Shown here: positions 25,985 to 34,815 of the stretch, piece after piece
How the letters are laid out: each line of letters starts with the position of its first letter
Numbering within the stretch: position 1 is the first letter of the stretch
Origin: Pedobacter sp. Leaf176
GTDB lineage: Bacteria; Bacteroidota; Bacteroidia; Sphingobacteriales; Sphingobacteriaceae
Length of the DNA: 55,429 nucleotides
Direction of reading: 5' to 3'
Assembly: GCF_001424305.1 (NCBI RefSeq)
Contig: NZ_LMPD01000006.1
Coordinates: 633,566 to 688,994 of the forward strand
Notes under the pieces: generated by a model
The model's database searches: none
What the model saw: the letters and a program-made list of their open reading frames with translations, nothing else
What the model was told of the DNA's origin: nothing
Program-made: the position numbers and the translations under genes

Positions 25985-26698
25985 ATGATCGTAGCGTATG
26001 AGGAGCAAGGCTGGAAAGTTATTACCCAGCGGGCACATGGTCTGCTCGCCGGGCAGATATGTGCTCAATGGAAATTGACAGACCAGCCCGAAAGATGGGT
26101 AGAAACCCTGGTTGCCACAACCGAGCATGATGATGTATTTAACGAATTCGAACGCAATCCGCTGATTGATGATAACGGAGCGCCCATTAATTTTAAGGAG
26201 ACCAGGTTCGACCTCGATTGCTCGACGAAATTAATAAATATGGCCTTAACTAAAAGCCGTTTCATCGCATTGCTTATTGGCAGGCACATTCAATTTACCC
26301 ATGGCAGCGATCCCCTTGCCAAACAGTTTATTGCCAACCTTAAAAAGCAAGAGCCAAAATGGCTAAAGGAAGCCGGAGTAACAGAAAAATCTCTTGACAT
26401 GGCCTACGAGCTGCTGGAGTTCTGCGATGCCTTTTCCTTATTGATCTGTCAGTCACAGATACCGCCTGAGGGCCGTCGGGTAGAAATCAGCTCAGGGCCC
26501 GATGGAACACCTTATGTGCTCTATCAAAAAGAAGAGGTGATCCGGGTAGAGCCCTGGCCTTTTGCTACAGACCATTTTTCTGTTTTATTTGAAGCAAGAA
26601 CAATAAAAAAACTTAAGTTCCGAAACGATGCTGAATTTCGTGCAAAACTTAAATCATCAGCTATAGATACGTATACACTAAAAATTTCAAAATTATAA
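25985..26698 (+). CDS. DUF3891 family protein
   Basis: A 237-aa cytosolic protein. It opens MIVAYEEQGWKVITQRAHGLLAGQICAQW and continues TTEHDDVFNEFERNPLID, both typical of DUF3891; the repeated His/Asp residues (RAHG..A, TEHDD, RHIQFTHGSD) suggest an HD-like helical metal-binding fold, but this is impression rather than proof. No signal peptide or membrane segment. Function is unknown. It is divergent from the SusC operon and convergent with the hibernation-factor gene. Confidence 0.8.
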   Translation: MIVAYEEQGWKVITQRAHGLLAGQICAQWKLTDQPERWVETLVATTEHDDVFNEFERNPLIDDNGAPINFKETRFDLDCSTKLINMALTKSRFIALLIGRHIQFTHGSDPLAKQFIANLKKQEPKWLKEAGVTEKSLDMAYELLEFCDAFSLLICQSQIPPEGRRVEISSGPDGTPYVLYQKEEVIRVEPWPFATDHFSVLFEARTIKKLKFRNDAEFRAKLKSSAIDTYTLKISKL

Positions 26699-26966
26699 TT
26701 CCGCCATCGAGTCGGATAATAAGCCGTGTTTAAGGGTTATGACTGGCTGCATATACCGACTACTGTTAATGCCCATTCATGTAAATGTGTTTACGGTTGG
26801 TTATTTAACACCTTTTTGAACGTAATATTAATTTTAAAATCCAGACCGTTACATCGTTTTTTCCCATGAACCGGCAATTAAGTAGGAGCTCCATGCGAAC
26901 CACAATCATCATTAATTCTGGAAAGATATTACTTCTCTTTTGTCCAGGTTTTGAATCCCCTCTTTA

Positions 26967-28118
26967 TTAGAAGCGTAAACTTGCCGCTATCACACTATCG
27001 TATGGCATTTCCTCTTGCGGTAAACAGTATACCTCGCCCCCATGCGTAAATGTATTTACAATGGCTCTGTTAATTAAACATTCGTCGCCCGGTTGTCTTT
27101 CCTTATGGATTTCTATTCCTCCGTCCGTTTCATTAAATTTTCCCCATATGTGCTGTCCTTTGCTTACGAATAAGGTGTCGACCCGTGCATACCTGCTGGC
27201 CGGTAAAATGGTTTCAGGCATCGAAGCCGTGAGCGCAGTAGCAATTTGATTGTGGTAATTATTTAACGCCATCATTTTTAGCCTGGTAAAATGAGGGGTC
27301 ATCAATTCTTTTACCTGATCAAATAACAGGTGTTCCCTATCGAAATCATGATTCCCGGTCAATACCTCATCAACAATATGGGCGTATTTGCTTATGCTTT
27401 TGTAAATAGGTAAAAGGTATTCTACGCCGGCCAACAATAATGGTGAATTTTTATCGTGCAATACTTCTGCAAACAGTGTACGGTCTACTTCCTGGAGATA
27501 CGTGATGATAGCGTCTTTATCAGTTGATGTGCCTTCTCCATGTCCATGAAAGTTTGCACTTCCAGAACCGCCCTTGCTACCTTGCCGAAAAAGCTGCTTA
27601 CCTTCTTTTTCCTCGAATTGAACCACATCATCCATCCCGTTTGGCAACCCAACTACTTCATAACGAGACAATGCAAAAGCGTTTCCCTGATAAAACTTTG
27701 CATCGTGCTTGCTCAGCGTAAGCACGTAGTAATTTTCTTTGTTGGAAATTGCCTCAATCAAAGGAGCGATGTTGAAAGTATCATTCAAGTACAACGCGTC
27801 CTCTATCACATAAGGCAAATGAATGGTTTTGATAAAGTCTTTTGCCAAATAAATAGCCAGACCCACATTCTGATAATTCCAAAACGCTTCATCCTTGTAT
27901 AACGCGTATGCCGGTGCCAATAACTGTTCTATTTCCCTGGTACTTAACAATTTTTCTTTAAGTTGCTTCTCCAGCGACTGTAGATGGTTCTTAAAAACAA
28001 TTGAATCTTGCTTTTCGTTCACCTGGTGCCCGAAGCGATGCGTCGGCATAAAAATAGAGATGCAGGGCGATGGTTTAATCAGAAGTTCATTGAAGTCCTC
28101 TTTTGTTATGATGTCCAT
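26967..28118 (-). CDS. Balon-like ribosome hibernation factor (bacterial aeRF1 family)
   Basis: A 383-aa protein of the bacterial release-factor-1-like (baeRF) group to which the Psychrobacter hibernation factor Balon (AOC03_06830) belongs. Support: N-terminal CISIFMPTHRFG..VNEKQDSIVFKNHL, a middle aeRF1-type domain with YYVLTLSKHDAKFYQGN, a Gly/His-rich loop GGSGSANFHGHGEG (about residues 183-196) at the place of the release-factor loop, and the C-terminal TLFVSKGQHIWGKF and DECLINRAIVNTFTHGGEVYCLP. There is no GGQ motif. Known homologues bind the ribosomal A site during stress. It follows a small charged protein by 5 bp, so the two are likely one operon. Confidence 0.78.
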   Translation of the reverse strand: MDIITKEDFNELLIKPSPCISIFMPTHRFGHQVNEKQDSIVFKNHLQSLEKQLKEKLLSTREIEQLLAPAYALYKDEAFWNYQNVGLAIYLAKDFIKTIHLPYVIEDALYLNDTFNIAPLIEAISNKENYYVLTLSKHDAKFYQGNAFALSRYEVVGLPNGMDDVVQFEEKEGKQLFRQGSKGGSGSANFHGHGEGTSTDKDAIITYLQEVDRTLFAEVLHDKNSPLLLAGVEYLLPIYKSISKYAHIVDEVLTGNHDFDREHLLFDQVKELMTPHFTRLKMMALNNYHNQIATALTASMPETILPASRYARVDTLFVSKGQHIWGKFNETDGGIEIHKERQPGDECLINRAIVNTFTHGGEVYCLPQEEMPYDSVIAASLRF

Positions 28119-28123
28119 TTTTG

Positions 28124-28360
28124 CTAGTTATTTGTATCCTCAGGTGTTAGATCTTCTCCTTTATGTAGATTCCTGTTGATGTGTCTAACATGCACCCCCT
28201 CAGCAAGCTCATCTGAGCCATCTTTAGTATATTTTTCAGCCAATGCGTTGTCCGTTTCCAAACTATTTACTGCAAATGCATCTTTTAGCGGATGTGTTTC
28301 TTTTCCATTTCCTGTGGGCTTCCCCTTTGGAGCGATGAACCCATTCTTTCCTTTTGCCAT
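28124..28360 (-). CDS. Small charged hypothetical protein upstream of the hibernation factor
   Basis: A 78-aa hydrophilic protein starting at the ATG at 28360 (MAKGKNGFIAPKGKPTGNGKE); the frame's upstream start is a TTG two codons earlier. The N-terminus is basic, the remainder mixed-charge (EVHVRHINRNLHKGEDL-like), with no membrane segment and low-complexity character, suggesting a disordered stress protein. It ends 5 bp before the Balon-like gene, which it precedes in the same transcript, so a shared stress role is likely but not shown. Confidence 0.65.
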   Translation of the reverse strand: MAKGKNGFIAPKGKPTGNGKETHPLKDAFAVNSLETDNALAEKYTKDGSDELAEGVHVRHINRNLHKGEDLTPEDTNN

Positions 28361-28716
28361 AATCAAAAAAATTAACCCAATGTTTTTTCAATAAAAGTTT
28401 TATTTGTATAATGAACCGTCTATGCTGTTTGCTTTTCTTCGGCCATATTTAGTTGATTTAACACCAGCCGGCAATTTTAGTTGCTGATTAGATTAAAACA
28501 CGTGTTAATAAAGGGAGTATAAGAATTTGTACGTAACACACAAACAAAGAATACGGATACAAGTAGGCATTAATTACCTTCGCATGTAGGCCACAACCGA
28601 CGCTGTCGGACATATTTTGAAAGGCTGTCGAATATGAGGTAAAGAAGGGATCTTTAAATCCTTAAATCAGCTTTATCGTTCATTCGGGATGAACTGCAAC
28701 GCCATCAGATAGCCAT
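28361..28716. other. Intergenic between stress genes and TolC operon
   Basis: About 355 bp with no gene. It must contain the promoter for the small protein/hibernation-factor operon; I see no clear TAnnTTTG box. On the minus strand it also follows the TolC stop, but no strong terminator hairpin is apparent. Confidence 0.35.
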
Positions 28717-30198
28717 CTAAAACTCAATTCGCTTTCCTGCCCGGTAATAAATTTCCGCCATTGCTTTCTGTAAATCTGCAACTATCCCAGCACGCTTAAT
28801 TTGCATTTCAATAAGTTTGGTTTCCCTCGTATTAATCAAAAAGAGATTGCTCTCGCCGAGCTCAAACTTTTGGAGTTCACCATTAACGAGTGTTTTTTGG
28901 CTGGCCACATTTTTGGTTTGCAGTTCCAGCTGCCCTTGGTAGCCTTTGAATTCGTTAAATGCAGCCAATACCCCGGTCTGTATCTCGCGACCGGTTTGCT
29001 TCAAGCCATAATTCATTTCAGCCTGCTTAATTCTGACCTCTCGAAGTCGACCGCGCGCCTCCCTCAGGAATAATGGAAAAGAAAAATCAATACCCACCTT
29101 ATAGTTGGCAAGACGAAAATCGTAATCATCCGGCACGAATGAAAAATCTCTCCTTCCGGCAAGGAAAGCGCCCTTTACATCCAGCTTGGGTTTAAGCTGC
29201 TCAAGGCGATACTTCTCTTCTACACCTAGCTGCGCCTGCTGGCTTTTAATTTTGAGCAGCTCGGGGTGTTGCTGAGCAGCCTCCACTACAAGTGAATCCA
29301 ACCGGAAACCGGCCATTTGCTTCTGGCTATTTCCTTCCGGTTCGGGAATGGCCCGCGAAGGAAGTTCCTTTGGCATGCCCCCCTCGTCCCAAAGGTTGTT
29401 AGAGAGCAAGAGCCGGGCATTGTTCAGCTTTACGCTACTTTCCTGCAACTGAACTTTCCTATCCTCGAGTGTTATAGATGCCTCAACGGAATCAATGGGG
29501 GGTTTATCGCCAATAAGAACCTGCGCCTTCAGTGCCAGGAATCTTTTTTCGGCAAGTGCTACGCCGTCGCTCATATAGCGTTGCTGCTGGTAGGCAAAAT
29601 ACCAGTTCCAGTAATCCTTAATTGCAGCTAACCAAACCGAATTAATCTGAGCCACCTGATCGGCTTCTGCATAACCAACCATTATTTTGGCCTGGCGAAG
29701 GGTGCTTCTGCGGGAGTCAATAAGTAGACCTCTTCCCAGGGGGATATTTAGGCCGATTGCAGACAAACCAGTGTTGCTTGTCCTGGTTTCGGGGTTGTTG
29801 TAAACCCCAACATTACGATCGTATCCAATATTTAAATCAGCGCCGGCCAGCCATAGCGGTACCTGAAGTTGGCTATCCCAGTGGTTATAATATTCGGTAC
29901 CCCCAAAAATTTTTCTCCCGAAAGCAGCCATAATCTCTGGATCGAAGTTCCCTAGAGACTGAAGCACTTTTGCCTGTGCACTTTTGCTTAATAATCCAGC
30001 CTGCTTTACAATCGGATGGGCTGCCAATACAATTTCCTGCAGGTCTCGAAGAGAAAAAATCGTTGTATCCGAACTGCGATTCTGCTGACCGGATGCACTT
30101 CCTGTTAAAAGCAATAATACAAGAAGAAAAACACCCGTTTTGGATACCGTCTCAAAACTTCGTGGCATGTACGCGAATTTTTTAAAATAAGTAATCAT
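28717..30198 (-). CDS. TolC-family outer-membrane efflux protein
   Basis: A 493-aa outer-membrane channel of type I/efflux systems. The ATG at 30198 overlaps the HlyD stop by one base (TAATG), so translation is coupled; a second ATG at 30168 (MPRSFETVSKTGVF) would begin the signal peptide more neatly. After the signal peptide (to about residue 38, ASGQQ) two repeated helical-hairpin units follow, with SLRDLQEIVLAAHP, LQSLGNFDPEIMAAFG, a VEASITLEDRKVQL helix and the coiled LREVRIKQAEMNYGLKQ. The C-terminus has LIEMQIKRAGIVADLQKAMAEIYYRAG. It is the third gene of the ABC-HlyD-TolC unit and provides its exit duct. Confidence 0.9.
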   Translation of the reverse strand: MITYFKKFAYMPRSFETVSKTGVFLLVLLLLTGSASGQQNRSSDTTIFSLRDLQEIVLAAHPIVKQAGLLSKSAQAKVLQSLGNFDPEIMAAFGRKIFGGTEYYNHWDSQLQVPLWLAGADLNIGYDRNVGVYNNPETRTSNTGLSAIGLNIPLGRGLLIDSRRSTLRQAKIMVGYAEADQVAQINSVWLAAIKDYWNWYFAYQQQRYMSDGVALAEKRFLALKAQVLIGDKPPIDSVEASITLEDRKVQLQESSVKLNNARLLLSNNLWDEGGMPKELPSRAIPEPEGNSQKQMAGFRLDSLVVEAAQQHPELLKIKSQQAQLGVEEKYRLEQLKPKLDVKGAFLAGRRDFSFVPDDYDFRLANYKVGIDFSFPLFLREARGRLREVRIKQAEMNYGLKQTGREIQTGVLAAFNEFKGYQGQLELQTKNVASQKTLVNGELQKFELGESNLFLINTRETKLIEMQIKRAGIVADLQKAMAEIYYRAGKRIEF

Positions 30199-31556
30199 TA
30201 CCTGTTGTTGATGTTTTCGGCTGTTGGAGCCTTATCCAGACTAGGAGGAAAACCGTTAAGCTGCCTCCATATCTCATACCAAACCGGTACCGACTGCAGG
30301 ATGACCCTACCATAAACACCTGAACCTTGACGGAGTTGTATTGGCCAGGGCTCGTCTCCGCGTGGCACCTGCACGAGCTGCCTAACCAAAATCCGGTATT
30401 TGCCTGCTGTGCTAACCCTGTCGATCACAGATACTTTACCACCAAAGGTACCAACCGCAACTGATGGCCAGCCAGAGAACTGAACAGAGGGCCAGCCTTC
30501 AAACTGCAGACGTACATTACTGCTGTCGAGGATTAAAGGAACGTCCATTGCATCTACGTAAATCTCGGCTGCAACTATCGGAGACAACGGCTGAAGCGTG
30601 GCAACTGACTCTCCCTCTTTAATATTTTCTCCTATTCCGGCCTTTAAAGTTTTAACGATATATCCATCTTGTGGTGCCCTTACAACATAAAGACCACGTC
30701 TAATGTCGATATTGCTCATTTCATTGCGGAGTCTGGATATCTCTTCCTTAACCGAGGCTTTACCCGAAAGTGCAGCACTCCGATCTGCCTGTGCCGAGGC
30801 TAGTGATTGTCCGTATTTTGCCCGGATGTTATCAAGTTCAATAATCGCATTGGCCAGACTCTGCCTGGCACTGTTGAGTTTATTTTCCTGCGCAACTTCT
30901 TTTGCTTTATCCTCTGCAAGCTTTAATCTTCTTGTTTCAATATCTGTTAACGAAAAAAGCCCGTTTTTGTAACCTGCTTCGTATCGTTCCAACCTGGACC
31001 TGCTGGTTTGATAATAATTTTTCACGGCCACAAGTTCGGCGCTGTCAATTCTTAAGGTATTCCTAGCCTGAAGGACGCTGTTCGTTGCTGCGTTAAGCTG
31101 AACCCTAACCCCATTGCTCAAAGCATTTATCTGGGCATCAGTAGCAGAAATTTTTTGATCTGCGGCCAGTTCACTTCCTCTTTTAGCGCTGAGCTGTTCA
31201 TCCAAACGCTCCGGAAGTTCCGGATTGAAATAAGACTGACTGGTTTCGGAAAGCACAAGAATCGTATCGCCTTTTTTTACCTGTTCACCCTCTCGTACAG
31301 CCCAGTATTCTATGCGGCCGCCAATCTGATTCTGAATCGTTTGTGGCCTGTCTTCTGGTCTCAAAGCAGTTACTGTTCCCCTGCCGGATATGGTTTGTCT
31401 CCAGGGCAGAAGCAGGATAATGATAAATAAAATCAGCACGCCAACCATGATTCTTCCGAGCAATCTGGGGCCGTTTGATGAAATGAGTTGTGCTTTAGAT
31501 AAAGTAGAATATTCATCCACCTTTTTAACCATTAACTTCTTTGTCTGATTAATCAT
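30198..31556 (-). CDS. HlyD-family periplasmic adaptor
   Basis: A 452-aa membrane-fusion protein starting at the ATG at 31556, which overlaps the ABC gene's stop by 8 bp; the frame runs six codons further to 31574. A single inner-membrane anchor (IMVGVLILFIIILLLPW, about residues 37-53) is followed by the barrel-sandwich half motif WAVREGEQVKKGDTILVL, a long coiled coil (about 105-275), the second half QDGYIVKTLKAGIGENIKEGESVATLQP and the beta-barrel end QSVPVWYEIWRQLNGF. It bridges the ABC membrane protein and the TolC channel, both encoded in the same operon. Confidence 0.92.
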   Translation of the reverse strand: MINQTKKLMVKKVDEYSTLSKAQLISSNGPRLLGRIMVGVLILFIIILLLPWRQTISGRGTVTALRPEDRPQTIQNQIGGRIEYWAVREGEQVKKGDTILVLSETSQSYFNPELPERLDEQLSAKRGSELAADQKISATDAQINALSNGVRVQLNAATNSVLQARNTLRIDSAELVAVKNYYQTSRSRLERYEAGYKNGLFSLTDIETRRLKLAEDKAKEVAQENKLNSARQSLANAIIELDNIRAKYGQSLASAQADRSAALSGKASVKEEISRLRNEMSNIDIRRGLYVVRAPQDGYIVKTLKAGIGENIKEGESVATLQPLSPIVAAEIYVDAMDVPLILDSSNVRLQFEGWPSVQFSGWPSVAVGTFGGKVSVIDRVSTAGKYRILVRQLVQVPRGDEPWPIQLRQGSGVYGRVILQSVPVWYEIWRQLNGFPPSLDKAPTAENINNR

Positions 31557-32550
31557 GGTTCGCCCCTTCCTCAATTTCCATATCGGTTACAACAGCAAGC
31601 TTTTCGCTACCAGTTACCATATCGAATACGGTATTGAGACTGGTCATTAGCTTTTCAACCGCGTAGGAAATTTGTACAATGATTACTTCCGCGGCAACAA
31701 ACTGGCCAAAGGTCATTTCACGCTGAACCACGAAAAAAGAGCCCAGTAACAAAAGTGCCCCCATCAGGATGGTCCGCAATGCGACAGCACTTGCAAATAG
31801 CCTTTTCAAAATGCTGAAATGATCATTTCTGGCTTCCACATATTTTGCTGTTATTTCATCTGTCATCTTTGTAATCTGCTCCATTTCTGGCGCTTTTCCG
31901 CGATAAGTATCGATATCTTCCGCTACAGTTTCAAGATAGGCAACCACCTGGTATTTATACTCCGATTCCTCTATGCTTGTTTCCACGCCCCTACGGTAGT
32001 AAATGGTAATTATAATAGCGATACAGGCAATTGTAAAAATTCCAAAGCCAATAAAAATGGGGTGGTAAAAAGAGAGCAAAATTGCACTAAAAAAAATAAG
32101 AACGCCCGCGGCGACAATGTCTATCAGTAGCTTGGTTAAACCTTTCTGAATGGTTAAAACATCGAAAAACCTGTTTACCAATTCTCTTGGGTCCTCGCCT
32201 TCAAGCTCCTTTTTTTTAATTCTTGGCAGGCGATAGGCAAACTCGATTGCTGCTTTGATAAAAATTTTTTGTTCCAGGTATTCAACCAGCGAGAGTTGTC
32301 CCATAATCAATATCCCTCCCACAACAATACCTATCAGAATTGCTGCAATAAGAATGTAGGTTGAACTGTACATCGAACCATTAGAAAGCAGGTTAAACAC
32401 CGCAGCTGTGCCCAAGGGCAGAGAAAGCCCAATCAGCCCTATAAGGCCTGCATAAATAAAAATATAATTAATGGTCGAGCGTTCCACATGAAGCATTTCG
32501 ACGAGCCGTTGCCAGGGCGTGGGACTAAGCGTGTTGTGGTTTTTTTTCAT
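31549..32550 (-). CDS. ABC exporter transmembrane domain without an ATPase domain
   Basis: A 333-aa protein of the ABC_membrane (type I exporter) fold: six predicted membrane helices between residues 25 and 285, the coupling-helix-like segment GEDPRELVNRFFDVLTIQKGLTKLL and the loop EESEYKYQVVAYLETVAEDIDTYRG that normally touches the nucleotide-binding domain. It ends EKLAVVTDMEIEEGANHD, where the ATPase domain would start; no Walker motif follows in any frame because the HlyD gene begins at once, overlapping by 8 bp. So the missing domain is a real feature, not a recent truncation. An ATPase would have to be supplied from elsewhere. Substrate unknown. Confidence 0.85.
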   Translation of the reverse strand: MKKNHNTLSPTPWQRLVEMLHVERSTINYIFIYAGLIGLIGLSLPLGTAAVFNLLSNGSMYSSTYILIAAILIGIVVGGILIMGQLSLVEYLEQKIFIKAAIEFAYRLPRIKKKELEGEDPRELVNRFFDVLTIQKGLTKLLIDIVAAGVLIFFSAILLSFYHPIFIGFGIFTIACIAIIITIYYRRGVETSIEESEYKYQVVAYLETVAEDIDTYRGKAPEMEQITKMTDEITAKYVEARNDHFSILKRLFASAVALRTILMGALLLLGSFFVVQREMTFGQFVAAEVIIVQISYAVEKLMTSLNTVFDMVTGSEKLAVVTDMEIEEGANHD

Positions 32551-32864
32551 AAAATCCTACTGCTAACAGGATTTAGGCAATTATGTTTTAAGAAAATCCT
32601 TTATTTTACAGATTATTCCCTTAAAGGCTAAAATTTAACAAAAGAATTAAAACCGCATTAGAAAATATGATAATTACCATTACTTCAGCCGGCCGCGTCC
32701 TGAATCATCAGCGTATGTACGCACGCACCACGAAACACGCCTTTGCCCAACTTGGCTAGGCGTAAACTTGCTGTGGCACCTATTTTGAAAGGCATGTCTA
32801 ACGCTATAATTAGGCAGAATTTTCTTAAATCATGCTAATCCGATTACAAAGTAAATATTGTATA
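32551..32864. other. Intergenic before the export operon
   Basis: About 314 bp with no gene between the end of the propeller-like gene (32865) and the ABC gene on the same strand. Apart from the start-codon hairpin I see no strong terminator or promoter box. Confidence 0.35.
32552..32574 (-). promoter_or_regulatory. Hairpin directly before the ABC gene start
   Basis: Inverted repeat AAATCCT/AGGATTT with a 9-nt loop, ending two bases before the ATG at 32550. On the mRNA the stem would bury an AGGA that stands close to the start codon, so it could limit translation. Regulation is inferred. Confidence 0.4.
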
Positions 32865-33767
32865 TTATCGCTTGGGAATAGCGTAACGGTAGATCACGGC
32901 ATTTTTTCCTTCGCTAATGCAATAGTAGGCTTTCCCATCAGGAGTGAAACCAACAGCTTCGCCCTGAGGCTCCATGGTGTAGGGCAATTTTGCCGGCATT
33001 CGCTTCAAGGTTTGTGCAATAGGCTCTTTACCATTTCGCAGCCAATAATAAACGTTAGTATAGGTCTTTATAATTATCTGTCGCCCGTCGCGGGATATGT
33101 CGCCTGAAACGACATATTTAAACAAACCTTTGCCGGGCAGAAAAAGACCGCCCTGCTTTTTCATGGTAACGGTATCTCCATTTTTAAAAAATAATGATGC
33201 CGAATAAATGCCAACGGTATCCTGTCGTTTCGTGATTATAATGAGTTCTTTTAAAACAGGATCTATCATTAAAGTCTCGGCATCCTGGGCACCATTCGGA
33301 TATTTGAGGTTGACTGTTTCAGTCTTGATATGCATGTTACCTGAGAGCTTATCCGGCTCTAAGAAACGATAAACCTTTACATAAGGGCGGTTAGCACCAT
33401 TGTCGCCAATGTCGCCAAGGTAGATGTAGCTTTTATCCTTTAGGGGGCCGGGACCACCGGCCATATCTTCGCAATCAGTTACGCCAGAATGCTTGACAGA
33501 TGGGTCTCCCTTGAAATATAACGTAGACAACAAATTGCCTTTAGCATCGATGGCAAAGAAGCGCGAGGTGTCGCCACTGTCGTTATGTACAAAAAACAGG
33601 TTGTCCGTGGCGATAAACAGGCCGGATGTTTCGCTGACTGCCGCGGGAACTATTTTAACTGTTGTTTGCTGTGCAGATGCAAACCGGCCAAGGCAGAGCG
33701 ACAAAAAAGTAAAAATTGCTATTCTGACAGGAACAAATGTTGTCGTTTTACTCGTATTAAGGCTCAT
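32865..33767 (-). CDS. Secreted beta-propeller-like protein
   Basis: A 300-aa exported protein. The start is placed at the ATG at 33767 (MSLNTSKTTTFVPVRIAIFTFLSLC), which gives a signal peptide with FASAQ cleavage; other in-frame ATGs at 33791 and 33806 and a TTG at 33845 lengthen the N-terminus. The body has repeating beta-sheet segments with ETSGLFIATDNLFFVHNDSGDTSRFFAID, DCEDMA and YIYLGDIGDNGANRP, then PNGAQDAETLMIDP and AVGFTPDGKAYYCIS, resembling NHL/SdiA-regulated-like propellers that bind calcium through DGNS-like loops. The function is unknown, possibly a periplasmic scaffold or phosphodiester-type enzyme. It is followed at a distance by the export operon but not clearly linked to it. 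Confidence 0.65.
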   Translation of the reverse strand: MSLNTSKTTTFVPVRIAIFTFLSLCLGRFASAQQTTVKIVPAAVSETSGLFIATDNLFFVHNDSGDTSRFFAIDAKGNLLSTLYFKGDPSVKHSGVTDCEDMAGGPGPLKDKSYIYLGDIGDNGANRPYVKVYRFLEPDKLSGNMHIKTETVNLKYPNGAQDAETLMIDPVLKELIIITKRQDTVGIYSASLFFKNGDTVTMKKQGGLFLPGKGLFKYVVSGDISRDGRQIIIKTYTNVYYWLRNGKEPIAQTLKRMPAKLPYTMEPQGEAVGFTPDGKAYYCISEGKNAVIYRYAIPKR

Positions 33768-33949
33768 TGCGGTGAAGGGGTTAATATCCATGGCGAATTT
33801 GGACATCCTTTTCGGTATGAGCAAGTCAATTCGAAAAAAAGCCAAAAATTGTTCTTTTTCATCCTCAAGCCCAAAAGGCTATTTATTCAAGTTGTTCATT
33901 CCAAATATTAAACAATCGCTTTGCGTAACTTAGGTGGTATATATTAGTC

Positions 33950-34309
33950 ATGAAAAAGCTTTCCCTTCTCATAATATTTTTAACCATCTACTTTCACTTA
34001 CGGGCTCAACCTGGTATAGGCTGCCTACGGTCATCTGATGGATTGCTTTACTCCCAGAAGAATGTTTTTGGTTATTATGAGCTCCTCGGCAATAAATATC
34101 CTACAGCTCCACCTGCTTGTCCCAGAGTTCAATTGGGAACCAAGACAGGTGCCAAATGTCTTTTTGTTTTATCAGGTCCGCTAAATGATGAGTACAATTA
34201 CGTGTTATACACGGCTACAGGCCCCGTACAATGCGATTTCGATGATTATGCTTTTGCAAGCATGATTGTTTTCGCTGTAATTGGATGCAGAAAACTAATA
34301 AAGTTGTAA
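33950..34309 (+). CDS. Small exported protein with C-terminal hydrophobic tail
   Basis: A 119-aa protein with a signal peptide (MKKLSLLIIFLTIYFHLRAQ, cut near residue 20), a cysteine-containing body (GCLRSSDGLLY..NKYPTAPPACPRVQ..CLFVLSG) and an end made of QCDFDDYAF followed by a hydrophobic stretch and basic residues (MIVFAVIGCRKLIKL). I know similar short secreted proteins from Sphingobacteriaceae, often near repeated copies, but not their role. The end looks like a membrane anchor or a cell-wall/secretion signal. Its last 25 bp overlap the start of the SUKH-type remnant in another frame. Confidence 0.55.
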   Translation: MKKLSLLIIFLTIYFHLRAQPGIGCLRSSDGLLYSQKNVFGYYELLGNKYPTAPPACPRVQLGTKTGAKCLFVLSGPLNDEYNYVLYTATGPVQCDFDDYAFASMIVFAVIGCRKLIKL

Positions 34310-34744
34310 GTCAAAAAACCCCTTTCTTGTTGTATATTGTACCGACAGGAGATCCAATTTGTATTGATACAAATGCAGATGACAAAATTATTTATCTAAA
34401 CCATGATAACCATTTTGAACGGGTTCATATGAATGAAAGTCTTTTCAAATTTGCCTTGCCTGCTACGATATGGGCAGTTTATGAAGTCGACTATAGATTA
34501 TTCGGATGAAGAGCCTAAAAGAAAACCAATTTCAATAAATGACTATGATAAGCTGCTATCTGATTTTAATACTATTGATGACACTTGTTTAGTTAAGAAC
34601 TCATTTTGGTCGAGCGAATTAAATGAGCTGTTATTTGATTTGGAAATAGTTTAACACTTTAAGAAAGCAAATGAATTTGTTAAAAAGATTATAGAATTAA
34701 AGCCAAAACCTGAAATTTTCAGGGAAACGGTTTCAAATGAATGA
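34285..34744 (+). pseudogene. SUKH/SMI1-KNR4-type immunity gene remnant
   Basis: Reading from 34285, frame 1 encodes PTGDPICIDTNADDKIIYLNHDNHFERVHMNESLFKFA, the core of SUKH-superfamily immunity proteins. The continuation (QFMKSTIDYSDEEPKRKP..DDTCLVKNSFWSSELNELLFDLEIV) is in frame 2, so a frameshift lies between about 34455 and 34485; one extra G in the GGG at about 34470 would explain it. An in-frame TAA follows at 34652-34654, after which the same frame resumes HFKKANEFVKKIIELKPKPEIFRETVSNE to TGA at 34742. So there is a frameshift and a nonsense mutation; the N-terminal part is missing too. Confidence 0.7.
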
Positions 34745-34815
34745 TAGCGCATTAGCTTCAAGAGTACAATGTTGTTGAAACCGACAATAAAAACCATGAT
34801 AACGAAATCGTCAAT

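Noticed and set aside
28608..32800. Shared 13-bp string TATTTTGAAAGGC at about 28613 and about 32782 flanking the export operon
   Set aside because: Matches of this length are expected by chance in an AT-rich 55-kb window, and the neighbouring bases do not align.
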